The notes beneath the pieces are model-generated. The model was not told the DNA's origin. It saw only the letters and a program-made list of their open reading frames with translations, and did no database searches. A stretch of DNA of 64,000 bases from Oscillospiraceae bacterium Marseille-Q3528. GTDB lineage: Bacteria > Bacillota > Clostridia > Lachnospirales > Lachnospiraceae. A program made the translations under genes and the position numbers. Shown one piece after another: positions 1-8,890 of this stretch. The DNA lies in contig JAGTTR010000008.1 of the NCBI GenBank assembly GCA_018223385.1, positions 74,187-138,186 on the forward strand, in the 5' to 3' direction. The number at the start of each line of letters is the position of its first letter. Positions within the stretch are counted from its first letter, which is position 1.

Positions 1-66
1 AATTGGCAGATCGTACAAAAAATAACGGGTGTGAAAATCAGACGGAACTCTCATACTAATCAGGAG

Positions 67-126
67 AAGTCCGGGAGCTGCTGCGGAGCAGGAAAAGCTT
101 CGCTGTGGTTCCCGGACTTTTTTTGC
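67..126 (+). terminator. Rho-independent terminator upstream of spoIVB
   Basis: A 10-bp perfect stem (AAGTCCGGGA at 67-76, TCCCGGACTT at 110-119) is followed by a run of T. It closes whatever gene lies left of the window. The 33-base loop has further partial pairing. The stretch from about 130 to 256 holds no gene I can support; part of the stem sequence (AAGTCCGGGC) recurs near 139. Confidence 0.85.
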
Positions 127-256
127 GCGAGCAACGAGCCAAAGTCCGGGCTTGCACGAGACCTTGGCGACTGCCGCGACAACCATGAGAAACTCGCAAA
201 GCGTGTTTCTTATGGTTATGTGGTTATGGTTAAATTTTATGGGAGGTGCAGGTCTG

Positions 257-1534
257 GTGGAGAAACGGAAAAAAGTGTATCGAAGATTGCTGTGGGGACT
301 GCTGGCGGGAGGCATCATCGGCCTCTGCCTGTATGTTTTCTTCTTTTTTTATCGACGGATCCCGGACGAAATCCGCCTGAACGTGCAGGAGACGCAGCAG
401 TTTGACTGGGGGCTGCCGGTGAGCGCCAGCTTCGGCGGCACCTCCGTGTATGAAAACAGTGAGGCACAGGGAAAAGAAATCCATGTCAATATGGCAAAGC
501 CCTTCTCCCTCTGGGGAAAAGCGGAGGGCAATTTCGTCATGCGCTGCCGCCTGTTTGGCGTGATTCCGCTGAAAACGGTGGCGGTTTCCGTGCAGCCCCG
601 GCAGTATGTGACACCCGGGGGCATACCCATCGGCATTTATCTGCACACCAACGGTGTACTGGCCATCGGGACCAGCCCGGTGACGGCCTTTGACGGGGCG
701 GATCTGGAGCCTGCCCGGAATATCATCCGGTCGGGGGATTACATCGAGGCGGTGAACGGACAGACCATCGGGGAAAAGGACGCCCTGGTGGAGGCCGTGG
801 CAGCCTGCGGCGGGGAAAGCCTGGTGCTGGGCGTGCGAAGAGACGGGGAAGAGATGGAACTGAAGGTAACACCGGTGCTCTGTGCGGACGGTTCTTATCG
901 GCTGGGCATCTGGGTGCGGGACAACACCCAGGGCATCGGCACCCTGACCTACGTGGATGCCAGCCATCATTTCGGTGCGCTGGGGCATGGCATCAACGAT
1001 ATCGACACCAGTACCCTCATGGAAATCGACGGCGGCAGTGTGTATGAGGCAGAGATTCTGTCCATCGTAAAGGGAGAAAAAGGAACGCCGGGGGAGCTCA
1101 TGGGCATGATCTCCTATGAGCGTTCCCGGAAACGGGGCATCATCGAGTGCAACACCACTGCCGGTATTTACGGCACAGCGGAAAAGACCCTGCTGGCCGC
1201 CTGTGAGAGCGAACCTGTGGAAGTGGGGCTCAAACAGGATATCGAGATCGGCCCTGCTTCCATCCGCTGCTGCCTGGACGGTACCTACCGGGAATACGGC
1301 ATCCAGATCACCGAGATCCGTCTGTCCGGAGACAGCGTCAACAAAGGCATCATCTTTCAGGTCACCGATGAAGCACTGCTGGACGCCACCGGCGGCGTGA
1401 TTCAGGGCATGTCCGGGGCACCGGTGTTCCAGAATGGGCGGATTGTGGGAGCTGTCACCCATGTGTTCGTCAACGATCCGACGAAGGGATATGGAATCTT
1501 TATCGAAAATATGCTGGCACAGAAATTTTCGTAG
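257..1534 (+). CDS. spoIVB: SpoIVB peptidase (S55 family), sporulation
   Basis: Serine peptidase that, in the Bacillus model, is secreted from the forespore into the intermembrane space and triggers pro-sigma-K processing. The reading frame stays open upstream to 152, but a GGGAGG at 241-246 points to the GTG at 257. This gives 425 residues, almost exactly the B. subtilis length (426). Visible: a basic N-terminus with one membrane segment (about residues 14-32), a PDZ region in the middle, His244 in GHGIND and Ser386 in GMSGAP followed by the family signature around VTHVFVNDP. Both are offset by 8 from the B. subtilis catalytic His236 and Ser378. The usual GMSGSP reads GMSGAP, a mild change after the nucleophile. 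It sits two genes upstream of spo0A, the conserved spoIVB-spo0A neighbourhood of endospore formers, here with a kinase gene in between. Confidence 0.95.
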   Translation: MEKRKKVYRRLLWGLLAGGIIGLCLYVFFFFYRRIPDEIRLNVQETQQFDWGLPVSASFGGTSVYENSEAQGKEIHVNMAKPFSLWGKAEGNFVMRCRLFGVIPLKTVAVSVQPRQYVTPGGIPIGIYLHTNGVLAIGTSPVTAFDGADLEPARNIIRSGDYIEAVNGQTIGEKDALVEAVAACGGESLVLGVRRDGEEMELKVTPVLCADGSYRLGIWVRDNTQGIGTLTYVDASHHFGALGHGINDIDTSTLMEIDGGSVYEAEILSIVKGEKGTPGELMGMISYERSRKRGIIECNTTAGIYGTAEKTLLAACESEPVEVGLKQDIEIGPASIRCCLDGTYREYGIQITEIRLSGDSVNKGIIFQVTDEALLDATGGVIQGMSGAPVFQNGRIVGAVTHVFVNDPTKGYGIFIENMLAQKFS

Positions 1535-1594
1535 CCATCCCCTGTCGAAAAATATATAATTGAAAAAGACGAAGGGGAATGAGAGGGATGAACC

Positions 1595-3658
1595 ATGCCG
1601 GATAAAAAGAAAAGTGCATTGACAGATATGGAAATGGAGATGACTGCGCTTCAGAACATTCATGAAGCGCTTGGTTCCGGTGCGTGGAAGCTGGAATATA
1701 ATGCCGAAGGCGAGATGGTTTCCTGCCGGTGGTCGGATACGATGCGGCACATGCTGGGATTTACTTCGACAGAGGATTTCCCAGATGAATTTTCCTCCTG
1801 GTCTGACCGGCTTCATCCGGAGGACCGGGAATATACGATGGAGGAATACCGCAGCACCGTAGAGGACTACACCAGCCGGAAAACCTACGATGTGGAATAC
1901 CGGGTGGCTGCCAAGGACGGTACATACCACTGGTTCCGGGCCGCAGGGCGGCTGTCACGAAGAGCGGACGGTTCTCCCATCGCCTTTGACGGCGTGTTTA
2001 TCAATACCGATGAAAAGCATGAGACCGATGAAAAGCTGCACCGGGCGCTGCAGGAGGCGGAGAAGGCCAGAAATGAACTGCTGCTGGAGCATGAGGTAGT
2101 CTCTGCGGTCAGCCGGGTATACTTTTCCATTTACAGTATTGATCTTGTCAATGATTTTTACGAGGAAATATCCGGCAGAGAGCATGCGGTGCACCGTCTG
2201 ACAGGCAGCGGAGCGGGAGCACAGGCAAAGCTGGATGAGCTCTGCAGAACGCTTGTGGCGACGGAGTACCAGAACGCGGTCAGCGGATTTTTTGACCTGT
2301 CTACGGTTTCGGCGCGGATGGGTGCATCCGATGTGATAGAGATTGAGTATCTGGCGGCGGACGGCAACTGGCATCAGGCCCGTTTTATCGAGAAAAAGCG
2401 GAATGTGGGCGGTCAGGTGACCCACATTCTTTATGTGACAAGAATCGTCAGCTGGCAGAAGCAGCAGGAGATGGAGCAGGAGCGCCTGCGGGTTGCTTAC
2501 CAGGTGGCAGAGAGTGCCAACGCGGCGAAGACGACCTTCCTCCTGAATATGTCCCACGATATCCGCACGCCCATGAATGCCATTCTGGGCTATTCGAAGC
2601 TGATGCGTGACCGGCTGACAGATCCGCAGCTGCTGCATTATCAGGAGATGATCGAGCAGTCCGGCAATCTGCTTCTCTCTACCATCAATAACGTGCTGGA
2701 TATGGCGCGGATCGAGAGCGGCAAGATGGAGCTGGATGAGGATTACAATAAGACCGGCAATATCGTCAGCGGCGTTTGCAGTGTGTTTGAGATGGAAGCC
2801 CGGAAAAAGAATCTGACCATCACCCATGATGTGCAGGTAGAACATCCGAATATCATCTGCGACCGCACGAAAATGCAGGAAATTCTGACCAACATCATCA
2901 GCAATGCGGTGAAATATACACCGCCGAACGGCAGGATCACGATCATAACGAGAGAACTGCCCTGCGAGCGGGAGGGGTATATCCGGGTCGCCACATCTGT
3001 GGAGGATACAGGGATCGGTATGAGCAGGGACTTTCTGCCTCATCTGTTTGATTCATTTTCCAGAGAGCGGGACACCACCACGGCCAAAGTATCGGGCTCC
3101 GGTCTGGGAATGGCCATTGTGAAGAGCCTGGTGGATCTGATGGGCGGCACTCTGGAGGTGGAAAGCGAACTGGGGAAGGGAACCAGATTCACCGTGACGG
3201 TGCCCCATAAGATCGCAGATGCAGCATATTATGAGAAAAAACGGCTGTCTGCGATTTCCGCAGAGGCTGATTTTACGGGAAAACGTATTTTGCTGGCGGA
3301 GGACAATGAACTGAATGCGGAGATTGCCACGCTCATTCTGGAAGAAATGGGATTTACGGTAGACTGCGTGGAGGATGGTATTTTCTGCGTGGACAGGCTG
3401 GAAAAGGCGCCTGCTGGAACCTATGACCTGATCCTGATGGATATCCAGATGCCGAACATGGACGGCTATAAGGCGACGCAGGTGATCCGACGGCTGCCGG
3501 ACAGGGAAAAATCCGGGATTCCCATCATTGCCATGACTGCCAATGCCTTTGAGGAAGACCGGAAGAAGGCGCTGGAGATGGGCATGAACGATCATATTGC
3601 GAAGCCTATTGATGCGGCCCGGATCCGGGAAGTATTATCTTCCATATTAAAAGCATGA
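1595..3658 (+). CDS. Soluble PAS hybrid sensor histidine kinase with C-terminal receiver
   Basis: A 687-residue phosphorelay kinase with no membrane segment, so it should sense a cytosolic signal. Order of parts: a PAS_3-type sensor (about 30-140, ending in the PAC-like stretch with YHWFRAAGRL), a coiled linker, a second PAS-like region (about 168-285), HisKA with His321 in NMSHDIRTPMNAI, an HATPase with N box (Asn437), G boxes DTGIGMS (471-477) and GSGLGMAI (501-508), and a receiver with acidic pair Glu569-Asp570 and phosphoacceptor Asp616 in LILMDIQMP. All catalytic residues are present. Start ATG follows GAGAGGGATG. Its position between spoIVB and spo0A, 60 bp after spoIVB and closed by a terminator, suggests but does not prove that it feeds Spo0A. 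Hybrid kinases normally need a separate HPt protein; none is nearby. Confidence 0.9.
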   Translation: MPDKKKSALTDMEMEMTALQNIHEALGSGAWKLEYNAEGEMVSCRWSDTMRHMLGFTSTEDFPDEFSSWSDRLHPEDREYTMEEYRSTVEDYTSRKTYDVEYRVAAKDGTYHWFRAAGRLSRRADGSPIAFDGVFINTDEKHETDEKLHRALQEAEKARNELLLEHEVVSAVSRVYFSIYSIDLVNDFYEEISGREHAVHRLTGSGAGAQAKLDELCRTLVATEYQNAVSGFFDLSTVSARMGASDVIEIEYLAADGNWHQARFIEKKRNVGGQVTHILYVTRIVSWQKQQEMEQERLRVAYQVAESANAAKTTFLLNMSHDIRTPMNAILGYSKLMRDRLTDPQLLHYQEMIEQSGNLLLSTINNVLDMARIESGKMELDEDYNKTGNIVSGVCSVFEMEARKKNLTITHDVQVEHPNIICDRTKMQEILTNIISNAVKYTPPNGRITIITRELPCEREGYIRVATSVEDTGIGMSRDFLPHLFDSFSRERDTTTAKVSGSGLGMAIVKSLVDLMGGTLEVESELGKGTRFTVTVPHKIADAAYYEKKRLSAISAEADFTGKRILLAEDNELNAEIATLILEEMGFTVDCVEDGIFCVDRLEKAPAGTYDLILMDIQMPNMDGYKATQVIRRLPDREKSGIPIIAMTANAFEEDRKKALEMGMNDHIAKPIDAARIREVLSSILKA

Positions 3659-3664
3659 TCCGAC

Positions 3665-3697
3665 AAGAAGAGTCTCAAACAGACTCTTCTTTTTTTA
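3665..3697 (+). terminator. Rho-independent terminator after the hybrid kinase
   Basis: AGAAGAGTCT (3666-3675), a 5-base loop CAAAC and AGACTCTTCT (3681-3690) form a perfect 10-bp stem followed by seven T. It separates the spoIVB-kinase unit from spo0A. Confidence 0.93.
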
Positions 3698-4151
3698 CGG
3701 CCAAACAGCATCTTTGAAAAAAATTTTTGGCATATAAAGGAAGGTGGATCAGGGATCTGTGACAGAGGATGCTGCAGGGAACGCCTGAATGGCGAAAAAA
3801 TCACGGATTTTTCTGTATATTTTTGAGTGGATATTGGAAAAATATAAGTATTTTTTGGAAGAAGTACCTCTTTCTGGATGAGATTTTTTGAAAAAATGGG
3901 AGTGAAGTGGGAGGGCTTTGTACAGGATGGAAAAAATATTTTTGCTTCAGAAGCTATTTTTTCTCTTTTTTTACACAGAAAATATTTCCGTGAGGGAGAA
4001 TTTTGAGACTAAAGTAAGGTATATTTGCAAATGCACTGCCTTGTTTGTTCGAAAAATTAAGAAAAGTTTCGATATTTTTTAAAAGAATGATGCAAGACAA
4101 CACAATGGACGACACAATTTTTCGGAAAATCCTTAATAATTTGCCGAGACC
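3698..4151. other. AT-rich intergenic region before spo0A
   Basis: About 450 bp with many A/T runs and no reading frame with coding character on either strand. It probably holds upstream regulatory DNA of spo0A. Motifs such as GTTCGAAAAA near 4047 resemble degenerate 0A boxes, but only the one at 4152 is a good match. Confidence 0.5.
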
Positions 4152-4158
4152 TGTCGAA
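4152..4158 (+). promoter_or_regulatory. Spo0A binding site (0A box) upstream of spo0A
   Basis: TGTCGAA matches the conserved core of the 0A box exactly and lies 20 bp upstream of the -35 element of the spo0A promoter. Its position fits autoregulation by Spo0A~P, as known for spo0A in Bacillus. Binding itself is inferred. Confidence 0.6.
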
Positions 4159-4177
4159 ATAAGTTGATAACTTCTGA

Positions 4178-4206
4178 TTGCCGGGCTAATAAGGGATTAT
4201 TATAAT
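4178..4206 (+). promoter_or_regulatory. Vegetative-type promoter of spo0A
   Basis: TTGCCG (4178-4183), a 17-bp spacer and a perfect TATAAT (4201-4206), about 60 bp before the start codon. A separate sigma-H promoter was not clearly found. Confidence 0.75.
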
Positions 4207-4264
4207 AAAAAATAACCTTATTCAACGATAAAAAGAAAATGTAAACTTGAGGAGTGTGACAGGT

Positions 4265-5068
4265 ATGGATAAGATTCGTGTTGCAATAGCAGATGATAAC
4301 AAGCTTATGGCTGATGTACTGGAAGAGATCATTCAACAGGATCAGGATATGGAGATTGTCGGAAAAGCATCGGATGGAGAAGAGGCCTATCAGCTGATTC
4401 GTTCCAAGCATCCGGATGTCATGCTGCTGGATATTATCATGCCCAAACTGGATGGATTAAGTGTCATGGATAAGGTACACAATGACAGTGAACTGACGAA
4501 ACGGCCGGCATTTATCGTTGTCACTGCGATCGGTCAGGAGAAGGTAACGGAGAATGCATTTGCCATGGGTGCGGATTATTATATTATGAAGCCTTTTGAC
4601 GGGGAGATGATCCGCAGAAGGATCAAACAGATGCGGCCGGGAATGACGGCGGCAGCCAGAGGAGCAGCGGAGCGTTCGCCGTCGAAAGAGGCAAGAGAGG
4701 GTTACATAAACCGCAATCTGGAGACAGATGTTACCAATATGATCCATGAGATCGGCGTTCCGGCGCATATCAAAGGGTATCAGTATCTGCGGGATGCGAT
4801 CATCATGTCGGTGAAGGATATGGATATGCTGAACTCCATTACGAAGGTGCTGTATCCGACGATTGCCAAGGTGCATCAGACCACGCCCAGCCGGGTGGAA
4901 CGGGCGATCCGGCATGCCATCGAGGTGGCATGGAGCAGGGGAAAGATGGATACCATCGATGAACTGTTCGGCTACACGGTCAGCAATGGGAAAGGAAAGC
5001 CCACCAATTCAGAGTTTATCGCACTGATCGCAGACCGGATCCGCCTGGAGTATAAGACGCGGGCATAG
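4265..5068 (+). CDS. spo0A: Sporulation master response regulator Spo0A
   Basis: Phosphorylation-activated transcription factor that commits the cell to sporulation. ATG at 4265 is preceded by AGGAG (4250-4254), 10 bases away; a TTG further upstream in the same frame lies within that ribosome site and is not used. The product is 267 residues, the same as B. subtilis Spo0A. The receiver has the acidic pair Asp10-Asp11 and Asp56 in LLDIIMP, with Lys in MKPFD. The C-terminal effector domain keeps the Spo0A_C signature around [15 protein letters not shown] and [11 protein letters not shown] full-length, intact gene indicates a spore former. Confidence 0.98.
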   Translation: MDKIRVAIADDNKLMADVLEEIIQQDQDMEIVGKASDGEEAYQLIRSKHPDVMLLDIIMPKLDGLSVMDKVHNDSELTKRPAFIVVTAIGQEKVTENAFAMGADYYIMKPFDGEMIRRRIKQMRPGMTAAARGAAERSPSKEAREGYINRNLETDVTNMIHEIGVPAHIKGYQYLRDAIIMSVKDMDMLNSITKVLYPTIAKVHQTTPSRVERAIRHAIEVAWSRGKMDTIDELFGYTVSNGKGKPTNSEFIALIADRIRLEYKTRA

Positions 5069-5107
5069 GGAACCTTTTTGGCATTTGCAGAAATCATAAG
5101 CTGACTC

Positions 5108-5136
5108 TTTAAAAAGTAGCTTCTTTTTGGTATAAT
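5108..5136 (+). promoter_or_regulatory. Promoter of glgA
   Basis: TATAAT at 5131-5136 preceded by TGG gives an extended -10 (TGGTATAAT). A weak -35 TTTAAA lies 17 bp upstream at 5108-5113. Confidence 0.65.
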
Positions 5137-5192
5137 GATTCTATAAGTACAGACAATTACGGGACATCATCATGAGCAGGGAGGAGTCAAGC

Positions 5193-6635
5193 ATGAAAAA
5201 GGTGTTATTTGTCGCATCAGAGGCAGTTCCATTTATCAAGACCGGAGGTCTGGCGGACGTTGTCGGTTCATTGCCGAAGTGTTTTGATAAGAAGGAATAT
5301 GATGTACGGGTGATCATTCCCAAGTACATGTGCATGAAGGACGAATGGAAGAGCCAGCTGAAATATCTCGGCCATTTTTATATGGATCTTGCGTGGAGAA
5401 GCCAGTATGTGGGTATTCTCGAGATGAAATACAATGATATCCAGTATTATTTTATCGACAATGAATATTATTTTGCCGGACCAAGGCCTTACGGCAATAT
5501 TTATGAGGATGTGGAGAAGTTTGCATTCTTTTCAAAAGCAGTGTTATCGGCGCTCCCTGTCATTGGATTCCAGCCGGATGTCATTCACTGCAATGACTGG
5601 CAGACCGGACTGATCCCGGTATTTCTGAAGGATGTTTTCCACGAGAACAGCTTTTTTGAACATATGAAGTCTGTCATCACCATTCACAACCTGAAATTCC
5701 AGGGGGTATGGGATATGAAGACGATCAAGGACATTACAGGCCTGCCTTCTTATTATTTTACACCGGATAAGCTGGAAGCATACGGGGATGCCAACTATCT
5801 GAAGGGCGGTATCGTGTATGCGGATGCGATTACCACGGTGAGCCGGACCTATGCAGAGGAGATCAAGACACCGTTCTATGGTGAGGGGCTGGACGGTCTT
5901 CTGCGGGCACGGTCGAATTCCCTTCGGGGCATCGTGAACGGCATTGATTACGAAGAGTACAATCCGGCCACCGATCAGTTCCTGGATAAGCACTATACGA
6001 TATCCAACTGGCGCAGGGAGAAGAACAAGAACAAGCTGGCGCTGCAGAAGGAGCTGGGCCTGAAGGAAGATAAGAAGGTCATGATGATCGGTATTGTTTC
6101 CCGCCTGACGGATCAGAAGGGCCTGGATCTGATCGATTATGTGATGGATGAACTGTGCCAGGATGCGATCCAGCTCGTTGTCCTCGGTACAGGAGAAGAA
6201 AAATACGAAAATATGTTCCGTCATTTTGACTGGAAATATAATGATAAAGTATCGGCCAACATTTTCTATTCGGAAGATCTTTCACACAAGATTTATGCGG
6301 CGTGCGATGCCTTCCTGATGCCGTCGCTCTTTGAACCCTGCGGCCTGAGCCAGCTTATGAGCCTGCGGTATGGCACCCTGCCGATCGTCCGCGAGACAGG
6401 CGGTCTGAAGGACACGGTGGAGCCCTACAATGAGTATGAGGGCACCGGAACCGGTTTCAGCTTCTGCAATTATAATGCCCATGAGATGCTGGCGACGATC
6501 CGCTATGCAGAGCATATCTATTATGACAAGAAGCGGGACTGGAACAAGATCGTAGACCGTGCCATGGCACAGGATTTCTCCTGGAATACGTCTGCGGCAC
6601 AGTATAAGGAAATGTATGACTGGCTGATTGGCTAG
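5193..6635 (+). CDS. glgA: Glycogen synthase (ADP-glucose type, GT5)
   Basis: Transfers glucose from ADP-glucose to the non-reducing end of a growing alpha-1,4-glucan. ATG at 5193 lies 6 bases after GGGAGGAG; an in-frame ATG at 5172 precedes the ribosome site and is rejected. The product is 480 residues, normal for GT5 enzymes. The N-terminal lysine motif KTGGLADVVGSLPK (Lys16) binds the ADP-glucose phosphates, and the C-terminal LFEPCGLSQL contains the conserved glutamate of the GT-B site. It stands alone here, with no glgB, glgC or glgD adjacent. In spore formers glycogen is often laid down at the onset of sporulation, so its place next to spo0A is suggestive only. Confidence 0.96.
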   Translation: MKKVLFVASEAVPFIKTGGLADVVGSLPKCFDKKEYDVRVIIPKYMCMKDEWKSQLKYLGHFYMDLAWRSQYVGILEMKYNDIQYYFIDNEYYFAGPRPYGNIYEDVEKFAFFSKAVLSALPVIGFQPDVIHCNDWQTGLIPVFLKDVFHENSFFEHMKSVITIHNLKFQGVWDMKTIKDITGLPSYYFTPDKLEAYGDANYLKGGIVYADAITTVSRTYAEEIKTPFYGEGLDGLLRARSNSLRGIVNGIDYEEYNPATDQFLDKHYTISNWRREKNKNKLALQKELGLKEDKKVMMIGIVSRLTDQKGLDLIDYVMDELCQDAIQLVVLGTGEEKYENMFRHFDWKYNDKVSANIFYSEDLSHKIYAACDAFLMPSLFEPCGLSQLMSLRYGTLPIVRETGGLKDTVEPYNEYEGTGTGFSFCNYNAHEMLATIRYAEHIYYDKKRDWNKIVDRAMAQDFSWNTSAAQYKEMYDWLIG

Positions 6636-6644
6636 AGATGTGGG

Positions 6645-6671
6645 GCGCCCGGGAAACCGGGCGCTCTGTTT
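6645..6671 (+). terminator. Terminator after glgA
   Basis: A perfect 8-bp GC stem (GCGCCCGG/CCGGGCGC) capped by a GAAA tetraloop, followed by TCTGTTT. The T tract is weak but the stem is strong. Confidence 0.75.
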
Positions 6672-6701
6672 ATGTAGAAAAAACACGGATGTGGTATGGA
6701 G

Positions 6702-6863
6702 TGACGTTCAGCCGCGCCATTCGCAGAATCGCATCTTCGATGCTTCCCGCTGCTTCGCAGCTGATTTCTGCTCATGATCTGGCGCTCAGTTCGTGCGTAT
6801 TTGCGAGGCCATCTTTCCATGCGAGCATGGAATCTGCCCGCACAAAACGCACGGCTGAACTGT
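6702..6863. repeat. Interspersed palindromic repeat, family A, copy 1
   Basis: A non-coding element with inverted ends (GACGTTCAGCC at the left, GGCTGAACTGT at the right). Its core, CGCCATTCGCAGAATCGCAT followed by a CGATGCTTCCCGCTG stretch, recurs with substitutions at 25637-25720, and the ends recur at 23299-23441. Between glgA and recA there is no coding gene; the open frames here are short, low-quality and not conserved between copies. The rest of the 6864-6999 gap holds only small hairpins, for example around GCCTGCATTTCTGCAGGC at 6981-6998. Confidence 0.6.
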
Positions 6864-7006
6864 TTGTGCATATTCACGATTGCGCGGGCAGCTATTTCAT
6901 GCTATGCTTACAGCAGATCGTTTCTGATGACCCGTTCTGTTCGGTATTTTTTATCGTTCATATCTGACGACATTTCTGTCGCCTGCATTTCTGCAGGCAA
7001 AATCAG

Positions 7007-7035
7007 TTGACATTTTGGAAAAAATATACTAGTAT
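7007..7035 (+). promoter_or_regulatory. recA promoter
   Basis: TTGACA (7007-7012), 17-bp spacer, TAGTAT (7030-7035). The start of transcription is expected just before the LexA box at 7048. Confidence 0.65.
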
Positions 7036-7047
7036 TATCTTAAGAAA

Positions 7048-7061
7048 CGAACATAAGTTCG
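7048..7061 (+). promoter_or_regulatory. LexA (DinR) SOS box controlling recA
   Basis: CGAACATAAGTTCG matches the Gram-positive LexA consensus CGAACRNRYGTTYG with one mismatch. It lies immediately downstream of the recA -10, where bound LexA would block transcription. This places recA, and by co-transcription recX, in the SOS regulon. Confidence 0.85.
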
Positions 7062-7093
7062 AACAAGAGTTTTCATTGTAAAAGGAGAAGAGT

Positions 7094-8164
7094 ATGGCAA
7101 AGGAAGACAGAAAAGAAGAGAAATTAAAGGCGCTGGATGCAGCGCTTGGACAGATAGAGAAGCAGTATGGCAAGGGTGCAGTGATGAAGCTGGGAGATAC
7201 CAGTGCGCACATGCAGGTGGAGACCGTTCCGACAGGTTCTCTGAGCCTGGATATTGCCCTGGGACTGGGCGGCCTTCCGAAGGGCCGTGTGATCGAGATC
7301 TACGGGCCGGAGTCCTCCGGTAAGACGACCGTGGCGCTGCATGTGGTGGCAGAGGTGCAGAAGCGGGGCGGCATTGCAGGCTTCATCGATGCGGAGCATG
7401 CCCTGGATCCGGTATATGCGAGAAATATCGGTGTGGATATTGACAATCTGTATATCTCTCAGCCGGATAACGGCGAGCAGGCGCTGGAGATCACAGAGAC
7501 GATGGTGCGTTCCGGTGCCATGGACGTGATCATCGTAGACTCTGTAGCGGCGCTGGTGCCCAAGGCAGAGATCGACGGCGATATGGGAGATTCCCATGTG
7601 GGTCTGCAGGCAAGACTGATGTCCCAGGCACTGAGAAAGCTGACAGCTGTCATCAGTAAGTCCAACTGTATCGTTATTTTCATCAACCAGCTGCGTGAGA
7701 AGGTCGGTGTCATGTTCGGCAATCCGGAGGTAACCACCGGCGGACGTGCCCTGAAGTTCTATTCTTCTGTCCGTATGGATGTGAGAAGGATTGAGGCGTT
7801 GAAGCAGGGCGGGGAGATGGTCGGTAACCGTACCCGGATCAAGGTTGTGAAGAATAAGGTGGCTCCGCCGTTTAAGGAGGCAGAGTTTGATATTATGTTC
7901 GGCAAAGGAATCTCCAGAGAGGGGGATATCCTGGATCTGGCGGCTGAGTGCGGCGTCATCAACAAGAGCGGTGCCTGGTATGCATATAATGGTGAGAAGA
8001 TCGGGCAGGGCCGGGAGAATGCGAAGCAGTATCTCCGGGACAATCCGGCGGTGATGACAGACGTGGAGCAGAAGGTACGGGAGCACTATGGTCTGCCCGC
8101 GGACGGCGCAGGGGAGACGAAGACTGCACAGACGGATGCACCTGCGGATGATCAGGAACTGTAA
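7094..8164 (+). CDS. recA: Recombinase A
   Basis: DNA strand exchange protein and coprotease for LexA self-cleavage. 356 residues, start ATG after AAAGGAG. Walker [10 protein letters not shown] at 71-79, Walker B around [12 protein letters not shown], the MAW/L1-L2 region with [16 protein letters not shown] and [12 protein letters not shown], and a variable acidic C-terminus ending in DDQEL. It is transcribed with recX, 5 bp downstream, under the LexA box. Confidence 0.99.
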   Translation: MAKEDRKEEKLKALDAALGQIEKQYGKGAVMKLGDTSAHMQVETVPTGSLSLDIALGLGGLPKGRVIEIYGPESSGKTTVALHVVAEVQKRGGIAGFIDAEHALDPVYARNIGVDIDNLYISQPDNGEQALEITETMVRSGAMDVIIVDSVAALVPKAEIDGDMGDSHVGLQARLMSQALRKLTAVISKSNCIVIFINQLREKVGVMFGNPEVTTGGRALKFYSSVRMDVRRIEALKQGGEMVGNRTRIKVVKNKVAPPFKEAEFDIMFGKGISREGDILDLAAECGVINKSGAWYAYNGEKIGQGRENAKQYLRDNPAVMTDVEQKVREHYGLPADGAGETKTAQTDAPADDQEL

Positions 8165-8169
8165 GACGG

Positions 8170-8775
8170 ATGCTTGTGACAAAGATAGAGCCGGTGACCC
8201 GCAGCAAAAGCCGGATCTATGTGGATGAACGGCGCTGGTGTACGCTGTACAATAAGGAGCTGTACCGGTACAGCCTGCGGGAAGGACAGCCGGTCAGTGA
8301 CGGGGTATACGGGGAGATCATGGGGGAGGTTCTGACAAAGCGGGCGAAGCGCAGAGTGCTTTACCTGCTGCGTTCCATGGATCGGACAGAGCAGCAGCTG
8401 CGGCAGAAGCTGAAGGAAGGAGATTACCCGGAAGAGATCATCGATATCGCCATTGCCTATGTGCAGAAGCTGCATTATCAGGATGACCGCCGGTATGCGT
8501 CCAATTACGTGGATTACCGGAAGAAGAATAAGAGCAGGCTCCAGCTGAAGCAGGAGCTGTACTGCAAAGGGATCCCGGCGGATATGACAAAGGAGATTCT
8601 GGAAGAATATTCATCGGATGAGGAGCGGGAGGCTATCCGGGGATGGCTTCGCCGCAAGGGCTATGATCCGGCAGAAGCGACGCCGGAGAGCCAGCGGAAA
8701 ATGTACGGATTTCTCATGCGCAAGGGCTTTCGGATGGAGGATGTTCTGGCAGCCATGCGGATGGAACAGTTCTGA
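8170..8775 (+). CDS. recX: Regulatory protein RecX
   Basis: Small helical-repeat protein that modulates RecA filaments. 201 residues; the ATG lies only 5 bases after the recA stop and has a poor ribosome site, suggesting translational coupling. The family-typical tandem three-helix units are visible in RVLYLLRSMDRTEQQLRQKL, IAYVQKLHYQDDRRYA and QELYCKGIPADMTKEIL. The N-terminal 50 residues form a beta-rich extension (KIEPVTRSKSRIYVDERR) seen in longer RecX proteins. A promoter for rny follows, so the operon is recA-recX. Confidence 0.93.
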   Translation: MLVTKIEPVTRSKSRIYVDERRWCTLYNKELYRYSLREGQPVSDGVYGEIMGEVLTKRAKRRVLYLLRSMDRTEQQLRQKLKEGDYPEEIIDIAIAYVQKLHYQDDRRYASNYVDYRKKNKSRLQLKQELYCKGIPADMTKEILEEYSSDEEREAIRGWLRRKGYDPAEATPESQRKMYGFLMRKGFRMEDVLAAMRMEQF

Positions 8776-8805
8776 AAAAGGATTCGTAACCTGCAAAAGG
8801 TTTGC

Positions 8806-8834
8806 TTGACATCATACGAAAAAAAGTATAAAAT
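8806..8834 (+). promoter_or_regulatory. Promoter of rny
   Basis: TTGACA (8806-8811), 17-bp spacer and TAAAAT (8829-8834). Confidence 0.75.
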
Positions 8835-8890
8835 TTAACTGTTGTATTTGTATGTGTACAATGAAAATTTAATAAGGAGGAGGTGCTCCT

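Noticed and set aside
152..256. Extended N-terminus for SpoIVB from 152
   Set aside because: GGGAGG at 241-246 and the family length both favour the GTG at 257.
31..405. Plus-strand frame at the left edge
   Set aside because: It crosses the terminator and the spoIVB ribosome site and has no recognisable protein features.
230..1930. Long minus-strand open frame opposite spoIVB and the kinase
   Set aside because: It is a shadow of two well-supported plus-strand genes, with low-complexity His/Pro/Arg-rich translation and no ribosome site.
1955..3043. Minus-strand open frame opposite the hybrid kinase
   Set aside because: Shadow of a gene with intact kinase motifs; its translation shows no domain.
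6638..6967. Plus-strand open frames between glgA and recA
   Set aside because: They run through the glgA terminator and a repeat element that is not conserved as a frame in the other copies.
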